Source of the DNA: Pseudomonadales bacterium
GTDB lineage: Bacteria > Pseudomonadota > Gammaproteobacteria > Pseudomonadales > Azotimanducaceae
DNA: 13,447 nucleotides
Assembly (NCBI GenBank): GCA_021295935.1
Contig: JAGWBL010000012.1
Location: forward strand, 1-13,447
Direction of reading: 5' to 3'
Part shown: positions 6,887 through 13,419 of the stretch, in pieces
Layout: each line of letters starts with the position of its first letter
Position numbering within the stretch: position 1 is the first letter of the stretch
Translations under genes and position numbers: made by a program
The notes under the pieces: generated by a model
The model's database searches: none
Told to the model about the DNA's origin: nothing
The model's input: the letters and a program-made list of their open reading frames with translations, nothing else

Positions 6887-8614
6887 TCAAGGCCCGCAGA
6901 ACCAGGCGAGCACGGTCCATAGAACTGCCGCGATCACAGCAGCAAAGGTGGCTTGCGGGATCTGAGTTCGAACATGGTCCATGAGATCGCTGCCGGTGCA
7001 CATGGAACTCAGCACGGTGGTGTCCGATATCGGCGAGCATTGATCACCGAAGACGCTGCCGTCCATGACAGCCGCGAAGCACAAGGTGAGAAAGAACTCG
7101 GGATGTTCGAGGCCTTGGGCCGTGGCGACCGCCCACCCCAACGGCATGGCAAGCGGAAAGGCAACTGCGTAGGTTCCCCAGCTCGTGCCGGTGGAAAACG
7201 AGATCACCATGGTCAAGACCTGCAACAACACTGGCATGACAAACCACGGGATCCTGGATCCGAGCTGCTCCACGAGGTACGTTCCCGCGCCAACGTCACT
7301 GCTGATGCCACCGATGGTTATGGCAAGGAGCAGGATCACCGAGCCGAGCACGATGCCTTTCAGACCCTCCTGGTATCCGGCCATGAGGTCCTTGAGCGAC
7401 ATGCCACGGCACAGGGCCATCGCGCTGGCGGACAGAACGGCAGCGCCGAAGGCCCAAAGCACATTTGGAGCGCCTGTGGTGACGAACGTGCCAATAGCGA
7501 TCGCAATCAGCAGGCCAAGAGGGACAAAGAACTCTGCAACGTGCGGCCGGTAGCCGGGCGGCACATTGGATCCCTGAAGCTCCGGAGCGCTCAACGGCTC
7601 CGCGTCGTCGTCGTCGAGTTTCCCGGTCGTGCGGGAACGAACCATGGCAGAGCGCATTCCCCTGCCCAGGAACATCGGCCTTTCGATGCTGAGAAGGAAG
7701 GTGCCAAGGACTGCAAATATGGCGTAGAAGCAGAATGGAACGCTGGAGAAGAAGAAAGCGATTCGATCCGCCTCTGTCGCCAGAAAGCTGACCCCGGACA
7801 CGAATATGAACGCCTGGACATAGCCAGGCCAAGCGTTGAACGCCAACTGCGATGCGATGGGCGAAGCGGTGGAATCCACGATGTACGACAGTTCTTCATG
7901 GCTGATCTTCTGGGCATCGGCGATGGGCTTGACCGTGGATCCCACAAGCACCGTGCTCACGGTGCCTCCCTGAAAGAAAACCACGCCAAGGGACCATGCG
8001 ACCAACTTGGCGGACTTGGGGCCACGGACGAACCTGACAGTCATGAACTCGGCAAACGCTTGCGCAGCTCCGCTCCGAGACCAGAGCCCCATCAAGCCCC
8101 CCAGAAGCCACAGGTAAAGAACGAGGATGCTCGCGGCTCCGGTCGTTGCCAACGAGGGGATGAGCACATCGCCGGTGATGTCGTAGAGCCGCAAAATGAG
8201 TGCGCCGGAGATGATGCCGCTCAGTAGCGAAGTGATGGGTTCTCGCGTGATCCAGCAAAGCGCTACCGCGACCAACGCTGGCAGCAGCGACCAGATCCCC
8301 CAGTTCCTCTTGGCGACAAGGTGGCTGTATTGGGGGCCGTCAGGAGCACCGGCGTCGAAGACGAAGGACTCGTGCACCTTGGGGGCGGCGCCAGAATCGA
8401 ACGTTTCCGGATTGAGGGGTGATTCATCTATCGAAACGGCGTGGAAGTGCCGAGGCTTGCCTCTGAACATGTAGAACTTGTCACCGTGCTCGTCAAGGCT
8501 GACGTCGAGCTGGGTTTTTTCGACCGACCAATTGGGCTCCACCTGAAGGCCTACGACGTAAGAGAGCACCATGGCCACGGCAATCGCGGCGAATTTGTAT
8601 ACGGAGGGCTTCAT
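6887..8614 (-). CDS. NhaC-family Na+/H+ antiporter
   Basis: Inner-membrane secondary transporter predicted to exchange Na+ (or a related cation or solute) for protons. The 575-aa protein has many hydrophobic segments, for example around 8-23, 107-121, 127-143, 160-177, 204-223, 267-279, 285-308, 361-379, 386-402, 418-435, 456-474 and 553-572. NhaC signatures are VDSTASPIASQ (246-256), SFSTGTSWGTY (472-482) and GSVFGDQCSPISDTTVLSS (519-537). Unusually, residues 24-103 between the first and second hydrophobic segments form a soluble, acidic stretch, probably extracytoplasmic. A cytoplasmic-looking acidic linker (KLDDDDAEP, 332-340) splits the two halves. It starts 32 nt after the ATP-grasp gene on the same strand, so the two form a likely operon. 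Substrate is inferred from family only, and some relatives carry amino or organic acids. Confidence 0.9.
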   Translation of the reverse strand: MKPSVYKFAAIAVAMVLSYVVGLQVEPNWSVEKTQLDVSLDEHGDKFYMFRGKPRHFHAVSIDESPLNPETFDSGAAPKVHESFVFDAGAPDGPQYSHLVAKRNWGIWSLLPALVAVALCWITREPITSLLSGIISGALILRLYDITGDVLIPSLATTGAASILVLYLWLLGGLMGLWSRSGAAQAFAEFMTVRFVRGPKSAKLVAWSLGVVFFQGGTVSTVLVGSTVKPIADAQKISHEELSYIVDSTASPIASQLAFNAWPGYVQAFIFVSGVSFLATEADRIAFFFSSVPFCFYAIFAVLGTFLLSIERPMFLGRGMRSAMVRSRTTGKLDDDDAEPLSAPELQGSNVPPGYRPHVAEFFVPLGLLIAIAIGTFVTTGAPNVLWAFGAAVLSASAMALCRGMSLKDLMAGYQEGLKGIVLGSVILLLAITIGGISSDVGAGTYLVEQLGSRIPWFVMPVLLQVLTMVISFSTGTSWGTYAVAFPLAMPLGWAVATAQGLEHPEFFLTLCFAAVMDGSVFGDQCSPISDTTVLSSMCTGSDLMDHVRTQIPQATFAAVIAAVLWTVLAWFCGP

Positions 8615-8646
8615 GACTGGATCCGGGGATGGCTCAGCGAATCAGT

Positions 8647-9531
8647 CTATCGAGGATCGGATTTCGCAGGACGATCGGTGAGGAAATGCAGTGCGGCCGG
8701 CGTGAGGTCGTTTCCAGTCAGCGACTCGAAGGTTTGCAACCACCCAGGGTTCACGAAATTGACGTCGAGAAGATGCCATCCAATGCTGTCCACGGTGGCG
8801 AACCGTATGCCCATGCCCGGCAACTGCTTGGCAATCTCGCATGCCATGTGCGTTTCGCCTTCGGACGGTTCAGCTACCGCTGCCATGGCACCAGCGGAGA
8901 GATTCCCCTTCAGCTGGGTGCCCTTGCGCTTCTGGTAGGCACCCATCACGCAGCCGTCGGACATGAGCCATCGATGTTCCTTCGCGCCGCTGACGTAACG
9001 CTGCAGCATGACAAGACCGTGCTGCAGCGCTTGCTCCAGGCAGCGTTCCAAGTTCGCGGTCGATGCATCAACTCGACGGATGCCGCACCCAAAGCTTCCG
9101 GCCGTGGGCTTCAGCACCCACGTCCCTCCCGATCGGATCACGTGCAAGAGATCGCTGACGCTCTCCGAGGCCATCGTTTCGGGGAACAGCGGACCCAATT
9201 CCGACAGCAACCAGGCAGGCTTGCCATGCCACTGGACGAATGCCTCAACGCTGTTCACGAACTGCCCGCGATCGACGCTCCGAAGCAACTGCATGCGATC
9301 CAGGAATGTTCGTCGCGCGCCGAAACCCAAGAGCCAGATCCAGTCGAATGCACTGACGTCCAAGCGACCGCCGTGCCGGTCCGTGCATTCGACCCGTTGG
9401 TCCCGAAGTCGTATGGAGGAGAGGTCTGCCACGCTTGTGTCGAGGCCGGCCTTGATAGCCGCTGACGGGATGCGAACGTGGTTGTCGTTGGCAGCGTCTC
9501 CGTCGAGGCACGCCAGGACTGCCAGTCTCAC
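8647..9531 (-). CDS. Glutathione synthetase-like ATP-grasp ligase
   Basis: Predicted ATP-dependent carboxylate-amine ligase of the GshB/RimK type. The C-terminal two thirds follow the E. coli GshB plan: WVLKPTAGSFGCGI (138-151) with ATP-binding Lys141 and a glycine-rich loop, LQRYVSGAKEHRWLM (176-190), KGNLSAGA (208-215), ATVDSIG (245-251), and DVNFVNPGW (256-264) for metal binding. The first 90 residues (RLAVLACLDGDAANDNHV onward) are divergent, so the substrate pair may not be gamma-glutamylcysteine plus glycine. The GTG at 9531 is chosen because AAGGAG (9542-9547 on the complement) lies 10 nt upstream. This gives 294 aa, slightly shorter than GshB (about 316). The frame stays open to 9693, but that part looks unconserved. 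It is first in a probable operon with the NhaC-like gene and divergent from rpsJ. Confidence 0.85.
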   Translation of the reverse strand: MRLAVLACLDGDAANDNHVRIPSAAIKAGLDTSVADLSSIRLRDQRVECTDRHGGRLDVSAFDWIWLLGFGARRTFLDRMQLLRSVDRGQFVNSVEAFVQWHGKPAWLLSELGPLFPETMASESVSDLLHVIRSGGTWVLKPTAGSFGCGIRRVDASTANLERCLEQALQHGLVMLQRYVSGAKEHRWLMSDGCVMGAYQKRKGTQLKGNLSAGAMAAVAEPSEGETHMACEIAKQLPGMGIRFATVDSIGWHLLDVNFVNPGWLQTFESLTGNDLTPAALHFLTDRPAKSDPR

Positions 9532-9770
9532 TGTGGAGGATCTCCTTCGCCGTTGCGATGTGCGAGCAACTGGGAAGAGGGTTGTCGAAGTCGCTGAACG
9601 CGCACGCTCCTGGGACTTGCCATCCGGGACGCCGAATGAAAGTGCAATGCAGCCATCGCTCGACATGTGCCCGACAGGCCATCCAGTCCGCACACAAGGC
9701 CGGACTGCTTCAAGCAGGAACCAAACGAGAACTGAAGCGATGTTCGCTCGAGAGACGACCCTGCTTGTCG
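9532..9770. other. Intergenic region between divergent ATP-grasp gene and S10 operon
   Basis: Holds the minus-strand leader of the ATP-grasp gene. A perfect 7-bp hairpin (CAGTCCG 9684-9690 with CGGACTG 9701-9707) overlaps a second, shorter one (CTGCT 9705-9709 with AGCAG 9713-9717). No gene is supported, although a minus-strand frame is open across part of it. I could not fix a minus-strand promoter. Confidence 0.4.
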
Positions 9771-9799
9771 GTTACAAGAAGACCGTCCTGCTGTAGAAT
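9771..9799 (+). promoter_or_regulatory. Likely sigma-70 promoter of the S10 operon
   Basis: GTTACA (9771-9776) and TAGAAT (9794-9799) are separated by 17 nt. They match the consensus at 4 of 6 and 5 of 6 positions. Transcription would start near 9806, just before a strong hairpin and about 70 nt before rpsJ. It is the only good pair found in this region. Confidence 0.5.
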
Positions 9800-9811
9800 T
9801 CGTTCCCGGAT

Positions 9812-9853
9812 CGGGCTGTGCGCCCGCGTGTGGCGCGCGCCCGGTTTTATTTT
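9812..9853 (+). terminator. Terminator-like hairpin (attenuator candidate) in the S10 leader
   Basis: Positions 9812-9824 pair with 9832-9843 as a 12-bp, almost all G-C stem. It has one bulged T (9817), one G-T pair and a 7-nt loop, and is followed at once by TTTTATTTT (9845-9853). This has the form of an intrinsic terminator, yet it lies between the probable promoter and rpsJ with no plus-strand gene upstream. The parsimonious reading is transcription attenuation of the operon. In E. coli the S10 leader is controlled by ribosomal protein L4, whose gene is third here. Confidence 0.6.
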
Positions 9854-9877
9854 GAGCACGGTCCAAGGCACGAGCCA

Positions 9878-10189
9878 GTGGCGCAGCAAAAGATCAGGAT
9901 TCGGCTGAAGGCGTTCGACCATCGCTTGATTGATCTGTCGACTGAGGAACTGGTGGAGACCGCAAAGCGAACGGGGGCACAGGTGCGTGGACCGATTCCG
10001 CTTCCGACAAAGAAGGAGCAGTTCACCGTACTGATCTCCCCGTTCGTCAACAAGGATGCCAGGGACCAGTACGAGATTCGGACGCACAAGCGAGTTCTCG
10101 ACATCGTCGAACCGACGGAGAAGACCGTCGACGCCATTGCGAAACTCGTGCTCGCGGCGGGGGTGGACGTCCAAGTTAGCTTGACCTGA
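9878..10189 (+). CDS. rpsJ: 30S ribosomal protein S10
   Basis: Component of the small-subunit head; in other bacteria it is also NusE, a partner of NusB in antitermination. The 103 aa equal the E. coli length. Conserved stretches are KIRIRLKAFDHRLID, ETAKRTGAQVRGPIPLPT, FTVLISPFVNKDARDQYEIR and DIVEPTEKTVDA. The GTG at 9878 is chosen as it gives the normal N-terminus (MAQQKIRIRL) with AAGG 9 nt upstream. The frame is open from 9818, but that stretch includes the leader hairpin. It is the first gene of the operon, and the gap to rplC (151 bp) is much longer than any other in the cluster. Confidence 0.98.
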   Translation: MAQQKIRIRLKAFDHRLIDLSTEELVETAKRTGAQVRGPIPLPTKKEQFTVLISPFVNKDARDQYEIRTHKRVLDIVEPTEKTVDAIAKLVLAAGVDVQVSLT

Positions 10190-10340
10190 GTGCATGTGCG
10201 GCAGCGCCTCCGGGCGTGTGGCGGACCTGTGGAGAGATACATCGTCCCGACAAGGGACGGCTGAGAGCGTGGCCTGTCTCGGGACGTTCCCTAGACAGTG
10301 TGCGCTTTCTTGCGCTTTCACAAACGGCTTGCAAGAACCC
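10190..10340 (+). other. Structured rpsJ-rplC spacer
   Basis: The 151 bp lack a gene but contain two hairpins. CGTCCC pairs with GGGACG (10243-10259, 5-nt loop). CTGTCT-c-GGGA pairs with TCCC-t-AGACAG (10274-10298, one internal mismatch, 3-nt loop). They are followed by a tandem 10-nt repeat (TGCGCTTTCT at 10301-10310, TGCGCTTTCA at 10311-10320). Possible roles are a processing site, an internal regulatory hairpin or partial terminator, or translational control of rplC. None can be chosen from sequence alone. Confidence 0.5.
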
Positions 10341-11039
10341 ATGACCATCGGAATTATTGGGAAAAAGACAGGCATGACGCGGGTTTTTCGACCTGACGGG
10401 AGGTCTGTGCCCGTAACGGTCGTGACTGCCGATCCCAATCGGGTGACCAAGGTCAAGACTGCCGAGTCGGACAGCTACGTGGCTGTGCAGGTAACCCGGG
10501 GAAAAGCGGAAATCAAGCGCCTGCCCCGACCCGCAGCGGGACAGTTCGAGAACAGCGGTGTGGTGCCGGGACGGGGCCTCTGGGAGTTTCGACCAAGTGC
10601 GGCGACGCCCGAGAAGGAAATCGCGGAGCTGGAGCCAGGCGCAGAGCTAGGAGTGGCCCAGTTCTTTGCCGGCCAATCCGTCGATGTGCGTGGAATCTCG
10701 AAAGGCAAGGGCTTTGCCGGCACGATCAAGCGCTGGAACTTCCATTCGCAGGACGCGACGCACGGCAATTCGCTTGCCCATCGGGCCGGGGGTTCCATTG
10801 GCCAGTGCCAGACTCCCGGCAAGGTGTTCAAGGGCAAGAAGATGGCTGGTCATATGGGCGCTCACAGGGTCACCGTACAGAACCTTGAAGTCGTCGCGGT
10901 GGATGGCAAGCGCAACACACTCCTCATCAGTGGCGCGGTGCCCGGGGCAAACGGTTCGCTGGTCGTGGTGAAGCCAGCGGTAAAGGCCGGATTGCAGCAA
11001 CGCCCGGCCAGCGACGATTCGACGTCCGGAGAGTCCTGA
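10341..11039 (+). CDS. rplC: 50S ribosomal protein L3
   Basis: Early-assembly large-subunit protein whose central loop reaches towards the peptidyl-transferase centre. The start (MTIGIIGKKTGMTRVF) and the core SVDVRGISKGKGFAGTIKRW and GSIGQCQTPGKVFKGKKMAGHMG are diagnostic. Gln157 corresponds to the glutamine methylated by PrmB in E. coli (Gln150), with Cys instead of Asn two residues before the second glutamine's Thr (GQCQTPG versus GQNQTPG). At 232 aa it is about 23 residues longer than E. coli L3. Part of this is a hydrophilic C-terminal tail (LQQRPASDDSTSGES). The ATG at 10341 has no strong ribosome site. The frame is open back to 10194, but that section is the hairpin spacer. The stop overlaps rplD by 1 nt (TGATG). 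Confidence 0.97.
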   Translation: MTIGIIGKKTGMTRVFRPDGRSVPVTVVTADPNRVTKVKTAESDSYVAVQVTRGKAEIKRLPRPAAGQFENSGVVPGRGLWEFRPSAATPEKEIAELEPGAELGVAQFFAGQSVDVRGISKGKGFAGTIKRWNFHSQDATHGNSLAHRAGGSIGQCQTPGKVFKGKKMAGHMGAHRVTVQNLEVVAVDGKRNTLLISGAVPGANGSLVVVKPAVKAGLQQRPASDDSTSGES

Positions 11040-11644
11040 TGGAACTGGCGCTGGCTGCAGGCAACGGCACGGTTCAGGTTGCCGACACGGCGTTCGGACG
11101 GGAGTACAACGAGCCGTTGGTGCACCAGGTGGTGCTCGCCTACATACATGGAAGCCACACCGGAACCAAGGCGCAGAAGGGCCGTTCCGATGTCAAGGGA
11201 AGCGGTCGCAAGCCCTATCGGCAGAAGGGCACGGGGCGATCACGGGCAGGATCGCGGCAGAGCCCGATCTGGCGAGGCGGAGGAGTGACCTTTGCGGCGA
11301 AGCCGCACTTTTCCATGCAAAAGGTCAATCGCAAGATGTACCGGGCAGCGATGTGCTGCATCCTCTCCGAACTGCTTCGACAGAATCGCCTCCTCCCCGT
11401 CGACGAATTCGGCGTCGACTCCCACAAGACCAAGGACCTCGCCCGACGACTTCAGGAACTTGAGGTCTCAGACGTGTTGATCGTTGACGACCAAGTCGAC
11501 GATCAATTGCGGCTGGCCAGTCGCAACCTGAAGGGCGTGCGTGCGGTGGCCGCGCAATTCGCCGATCCGGTCACCCTCATCAGTCATCAGAAAGTCCTCA
11601 TGACCGTCAGCGCCATCCGAAAGTTCGAGGAGTCGCTGCAGTGA
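11039..11644 (+). CDS. rplD: 50S ribosomal protein L4
   Basis: Large-subunit protein lining the exit tunnel. In E. coli and relatives it is also the autogenous repressor of the S10 operon at both transcription and translation. The 201-aa length equals E. coli L4. The extended basic loop is clear: TGTKAQKGRSDVKGSGRKPYRQKGTGRSRAGSRQSPIWRGGG broken at residues 41-82, followed by KPHFSMQKVNRKMYRAA. The C-terminal half carries the globular Rossmann-like fold (DVLIVDD). It starts inside the rplC stop (TGATG) and ends inside the rplW start (GTGA), consistent with translational coupling on both sides. Confidence 0.97.
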   Translation: MELALAAGNGTVQVADTAFGREYNEPLVHQVVLAYIHGSHTGTKAQKGRSDVKGSGRKPYRQKGTGRSRAGSRQSPIWRGGGVTFAAKPHFSMQKVNRKMYRAAMCCILSELLRQNRLLPVDEFGVDSHKTKDLARRLQELEVSDVLIVDDQVDDQLRLASRNLKGVRAVAAQFADPVTLISHQKVLMTVSAIRKFEESLQ

Positions 11645-11952
11645 ACTCAGGTCGGCTTTACAGCGTCTTGTTCGAGCCCCATGTCACCGAGAAGGTCACG
11701 AACGTAGGGGAATCCTCGAACCAGTACGGGTTCAAGGTGTCGCTCGACGCCACGAAGAGGGAGATCAAGACCGCAGTCGAGACTCTTTTCGGTGTGACGG
11801 TGGAGGACGTGACCACGGTCAAGGTCAAGGGCAAGGTCAAGCGTAGAAGGACACGTTCGGGCCGCACGACGATTCGGTCGAAGGACTGGAAGAAGGCTTA
11901 CGTCCGCCTCAATTCGGGCGATTCGATCGACTTCAGCCAGGAGATTCGCTGA
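11641..11952 (+). CDS. rplW: 50S ribosomal protein L23
   Basis: Large-subunit protein at the tunnel exit, docking site for trigger factor and signal recognition particle. The 103 aa (E. coli 100) show EPHVTEKVT near the N-terminus, KREIKTAVETLFGVTVEDV in the middle, and the basic extension KVKRRRTRSGRTTIRSKDWKKAYV with the usual glycine and arginine pattern. The GTG start overlaps the rplD stop by 4 nt and the stop overlaps rplB by 1 nt (TGATG). Confidence 0.97.
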   Translation: MNSGRLYSVLFEPHVTEKVTNVGESSNQYGFKVSLDATKREIKTAVETLFGVTVEDVTTVKVKGKVKRRRTRSGRTTIRSKDWKKAYVRLNSGDSIDFSQEIR

Positions 11953-12779
11953 TGCCGGTTGTCAAGGCGCGTCCAACTTCGCCGGGACGGAGATTCCAGG
12001 TCAAGGTCGTGGATCCGCTCCTGCATCGCGGCAAGCCGCACAAGCCGTTGCTCGAACCCCAGCATCGCACTGGCGGTAGGAACGGCGACGGCCGCATCAC
12101 CACGCGACACCGCGGAGGCGGACACAAGCAACACTACCGCGTCATCGACTTTCGTCGGGAAAAGGACGGCGTTCCGGCGACGGTGGTCAGGCTCGAGTAC
12201 GACCCGAATCGAACGGCCAACATAGCTCTGCTCAAGTACCGGGACGGCGAGTACCGCTACATCATCGCGCCCAAGGACCTGAAGCCCGGGGACGAACTGC
12301 GGTCCGGCACGACTGCCCCCATCCGCGCGGGCAATGCCATGCCGTTGAGGAGCGTTCCACTCGGCAGCATTGTTCATTGCGTGGAAATGAAGCCCGGCAA
12401 GGGCGCACAGCTCGCGCGGAGCGCCGGCGCGTCTGCGCAGCTGGTGGCGCGCGAAGGGGCGCAGGCCACGATTCGCCTCAGGTCGGGCGAGACCCGGCAG
12501 GTTCTCGCGGAGTGCAAGGCGGTGCTTGGCGAGGTGGGAAACGGCGAGCATGGACTTCGGTCGCTTGGCAAGGCGGGCGCGAAGCGTTGGCGAGGTGGCC
12601 GGCCGACCGTGCGCGGAGTTGCGATGAACCCGGTGGATCATCCGCATGGCGGGGGTGAAGGCAAGAGCTCCGGCGGCCGAAACCCGGTCACGCCTTGGGG
12701 TGTTCCGACCAAGGGATTCAAGACGCGGCGCAACAAGCGCACGGACAAGTTCATCCTGCGGCGTAGGGGAAGAAAGTAG
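11952..12779 (+). CDS. rplB: 50S ribosomal protein L2
   Basis: Highly conserved large-subunit protein needed for subunit association and peptidyl-transferase activity. The 275 aa (E. coli 273) begin MPVVKARPTSPGRRFQV. Conserved stretches are GRITTRHRGGGHKQHYRVIDF, EYDPNRTANIALLKY, GNAMPLRSVPLGSIVHCVE, the C-terminal VRGVAMNPVDHPHGGGEGK with the functionally critical histidine, and the arginine- and lysine-rich end. It starts within the rplW stop (TGATG) and is followed after 2 nt by rpsS. Confidence 0.99.
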   Translation: MPVVKARPTSPGRRFQVKVVDPLLHRGKPHKPLLEPQHRTGGRNGDGRITTRHRGGGHKQHYRVIDFRREKDGVPATVVRLEYDPNRTANIALLKYRDGEYRYIIAPKDLKPGDELRSGTTAPIRAGNAMPLRSVPLGSIVHCVEMKPGKGAQLARSAGASAQLVAREGAQATIRLRSGETRQVLAECKAVLGEVGNGEHGLRSLGKAGAKRWRGGRPTVRGVAMNPVDHPHGGGEGKSSGGRNPVTPWGVPTKGFKTRRNKRTDKFILRRRGRK

Positions 12780-12781
12780 AC

Positions 12782-13057
12782 ATGCCGCGAGCACTCAGAA
12801 AGGGGCCGATCGTAGACCACCACTTGATCGCGAAAGTCATTAGAGCGGCGGAAACCAATGATCGGCGGCCCATCAGGACTTGGTCCCGCCGCTCGATGAT
12901 CGTCCCGGAAATGGTGGGGCGAGTCATCGAAGTGCACAACGGCAGGGACTTCGTCAGCATTCTCGTCACGGAAGATCAGGTCGGTCACAAGCTCGGCGAG
13001 TTCGCGCCAACCAGAACCTACCGCGGCCATTCCGGCGATCGATCGGCGAGGCGATAG
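12782..13057 (+). CDS. rpsS: 30S ribosomal protein S19
   Basis: Small-subunit head protein that forms a complex with S13 near the A site. The 91 aa (E. coli 92) carry the typical LRKGPIVDHHL start, RPIRTWSRRSMIVPEMVG, the signature VHNGRDFVSILVTEDQVGHKLGEFAPTRTYRGH, and a basic C-terminus. GGGGA at 12766-12770 serves as ribosome site, inside the end of rplB. It sits 2 nt after rplB and 9 nt before rplV. Confidence 0.98.
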   Translation: MPRALRKGPIVDHHLIAKVIRAAETNDRRPIRTWSRRSMIVPEMVGRVIEVHNGRDFVSILVTEDQVGHKLGEFAPTRTYRGHSGDRSARR

Positions 13058-13066
13058 GGGACTTCG

Positions 13067-13405
13067 ATGGCAGCATCTGTGCAGGCAGTCGCGAAGGGTG
13101 TGCGGCTATCGCCCCAGAAGGCTCGGCTAGTTGTGGACCAGATTCGCGGTAAACAGGTGCAGGAAGCTGTGGAGATCCTTCAGTACATGCCGCAGAAAGG
13201 CGCAACGCCGGTGCTGAAAGTTCTCGAGTCGGCGATCGCGAACGCGGAGAACAACGAAAGCATGGACATCGACGAGTTGCGAGTGGCGGAGATCTGGGTA
13301 GGGGACGCACTGACCGCGACGCGGACGCGCCCTCGCGCGCGAGGGCGAGCGGACCGGTTCTTCAAGCGAAGCTGCCATATCACCGTGAGAGTCAGCGAAG
13401 GCTAG
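13067..13405 (+). CDS. rplV: 50S ribosomal protein L22
   Basis: Tunnel-lining large-subunit protein with a long beta-hairpin; changes in that hairpin confer macrolide resistance in other bacteria. The 112 aa (E. coli 110) include VRLSPQKARLVVDQIRGK, KVLESAIANAENN, and the C-terminal hairpin RTRPRARGRADRFFKRSCHITV. The ATG at 13067 is preceded by GGGGA at 13057-13061, overlapping the rpsS stop. The codons for the PRARGRA stretch form a perfect 20-nt palindrome at 13328-13347. Confidence 0.97.
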   Translation: MAASVQAVAKGVRLSPQKARLVVDQIRGKQVQEAVEILQYMPQKGATPVLKVLESAIANAENNESMDIDELRVAEIWVGDALTATRTRPRARGRADRFFKRSCHITVRVSEG

Positions 13406-13419
13406 GGAGCAGTGTCGAC

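Noticed and set aside
6953..8227. 424-codon open frame on the plus strand opposite the NhaC-like gene
   Set aside because: It is antisense to a clear membrane transporter, and the product is a Gly/Arg/His-rich shadow without domains.
9532..9693. Upstream extension of the ATP-grasp frame to 9693
   Set aside because: The GTG at 9531 has a strong, well-spaced ribosome site and gives a normal N-terminus. The extension is Ser/Arg-rich and shows no conserved feature.
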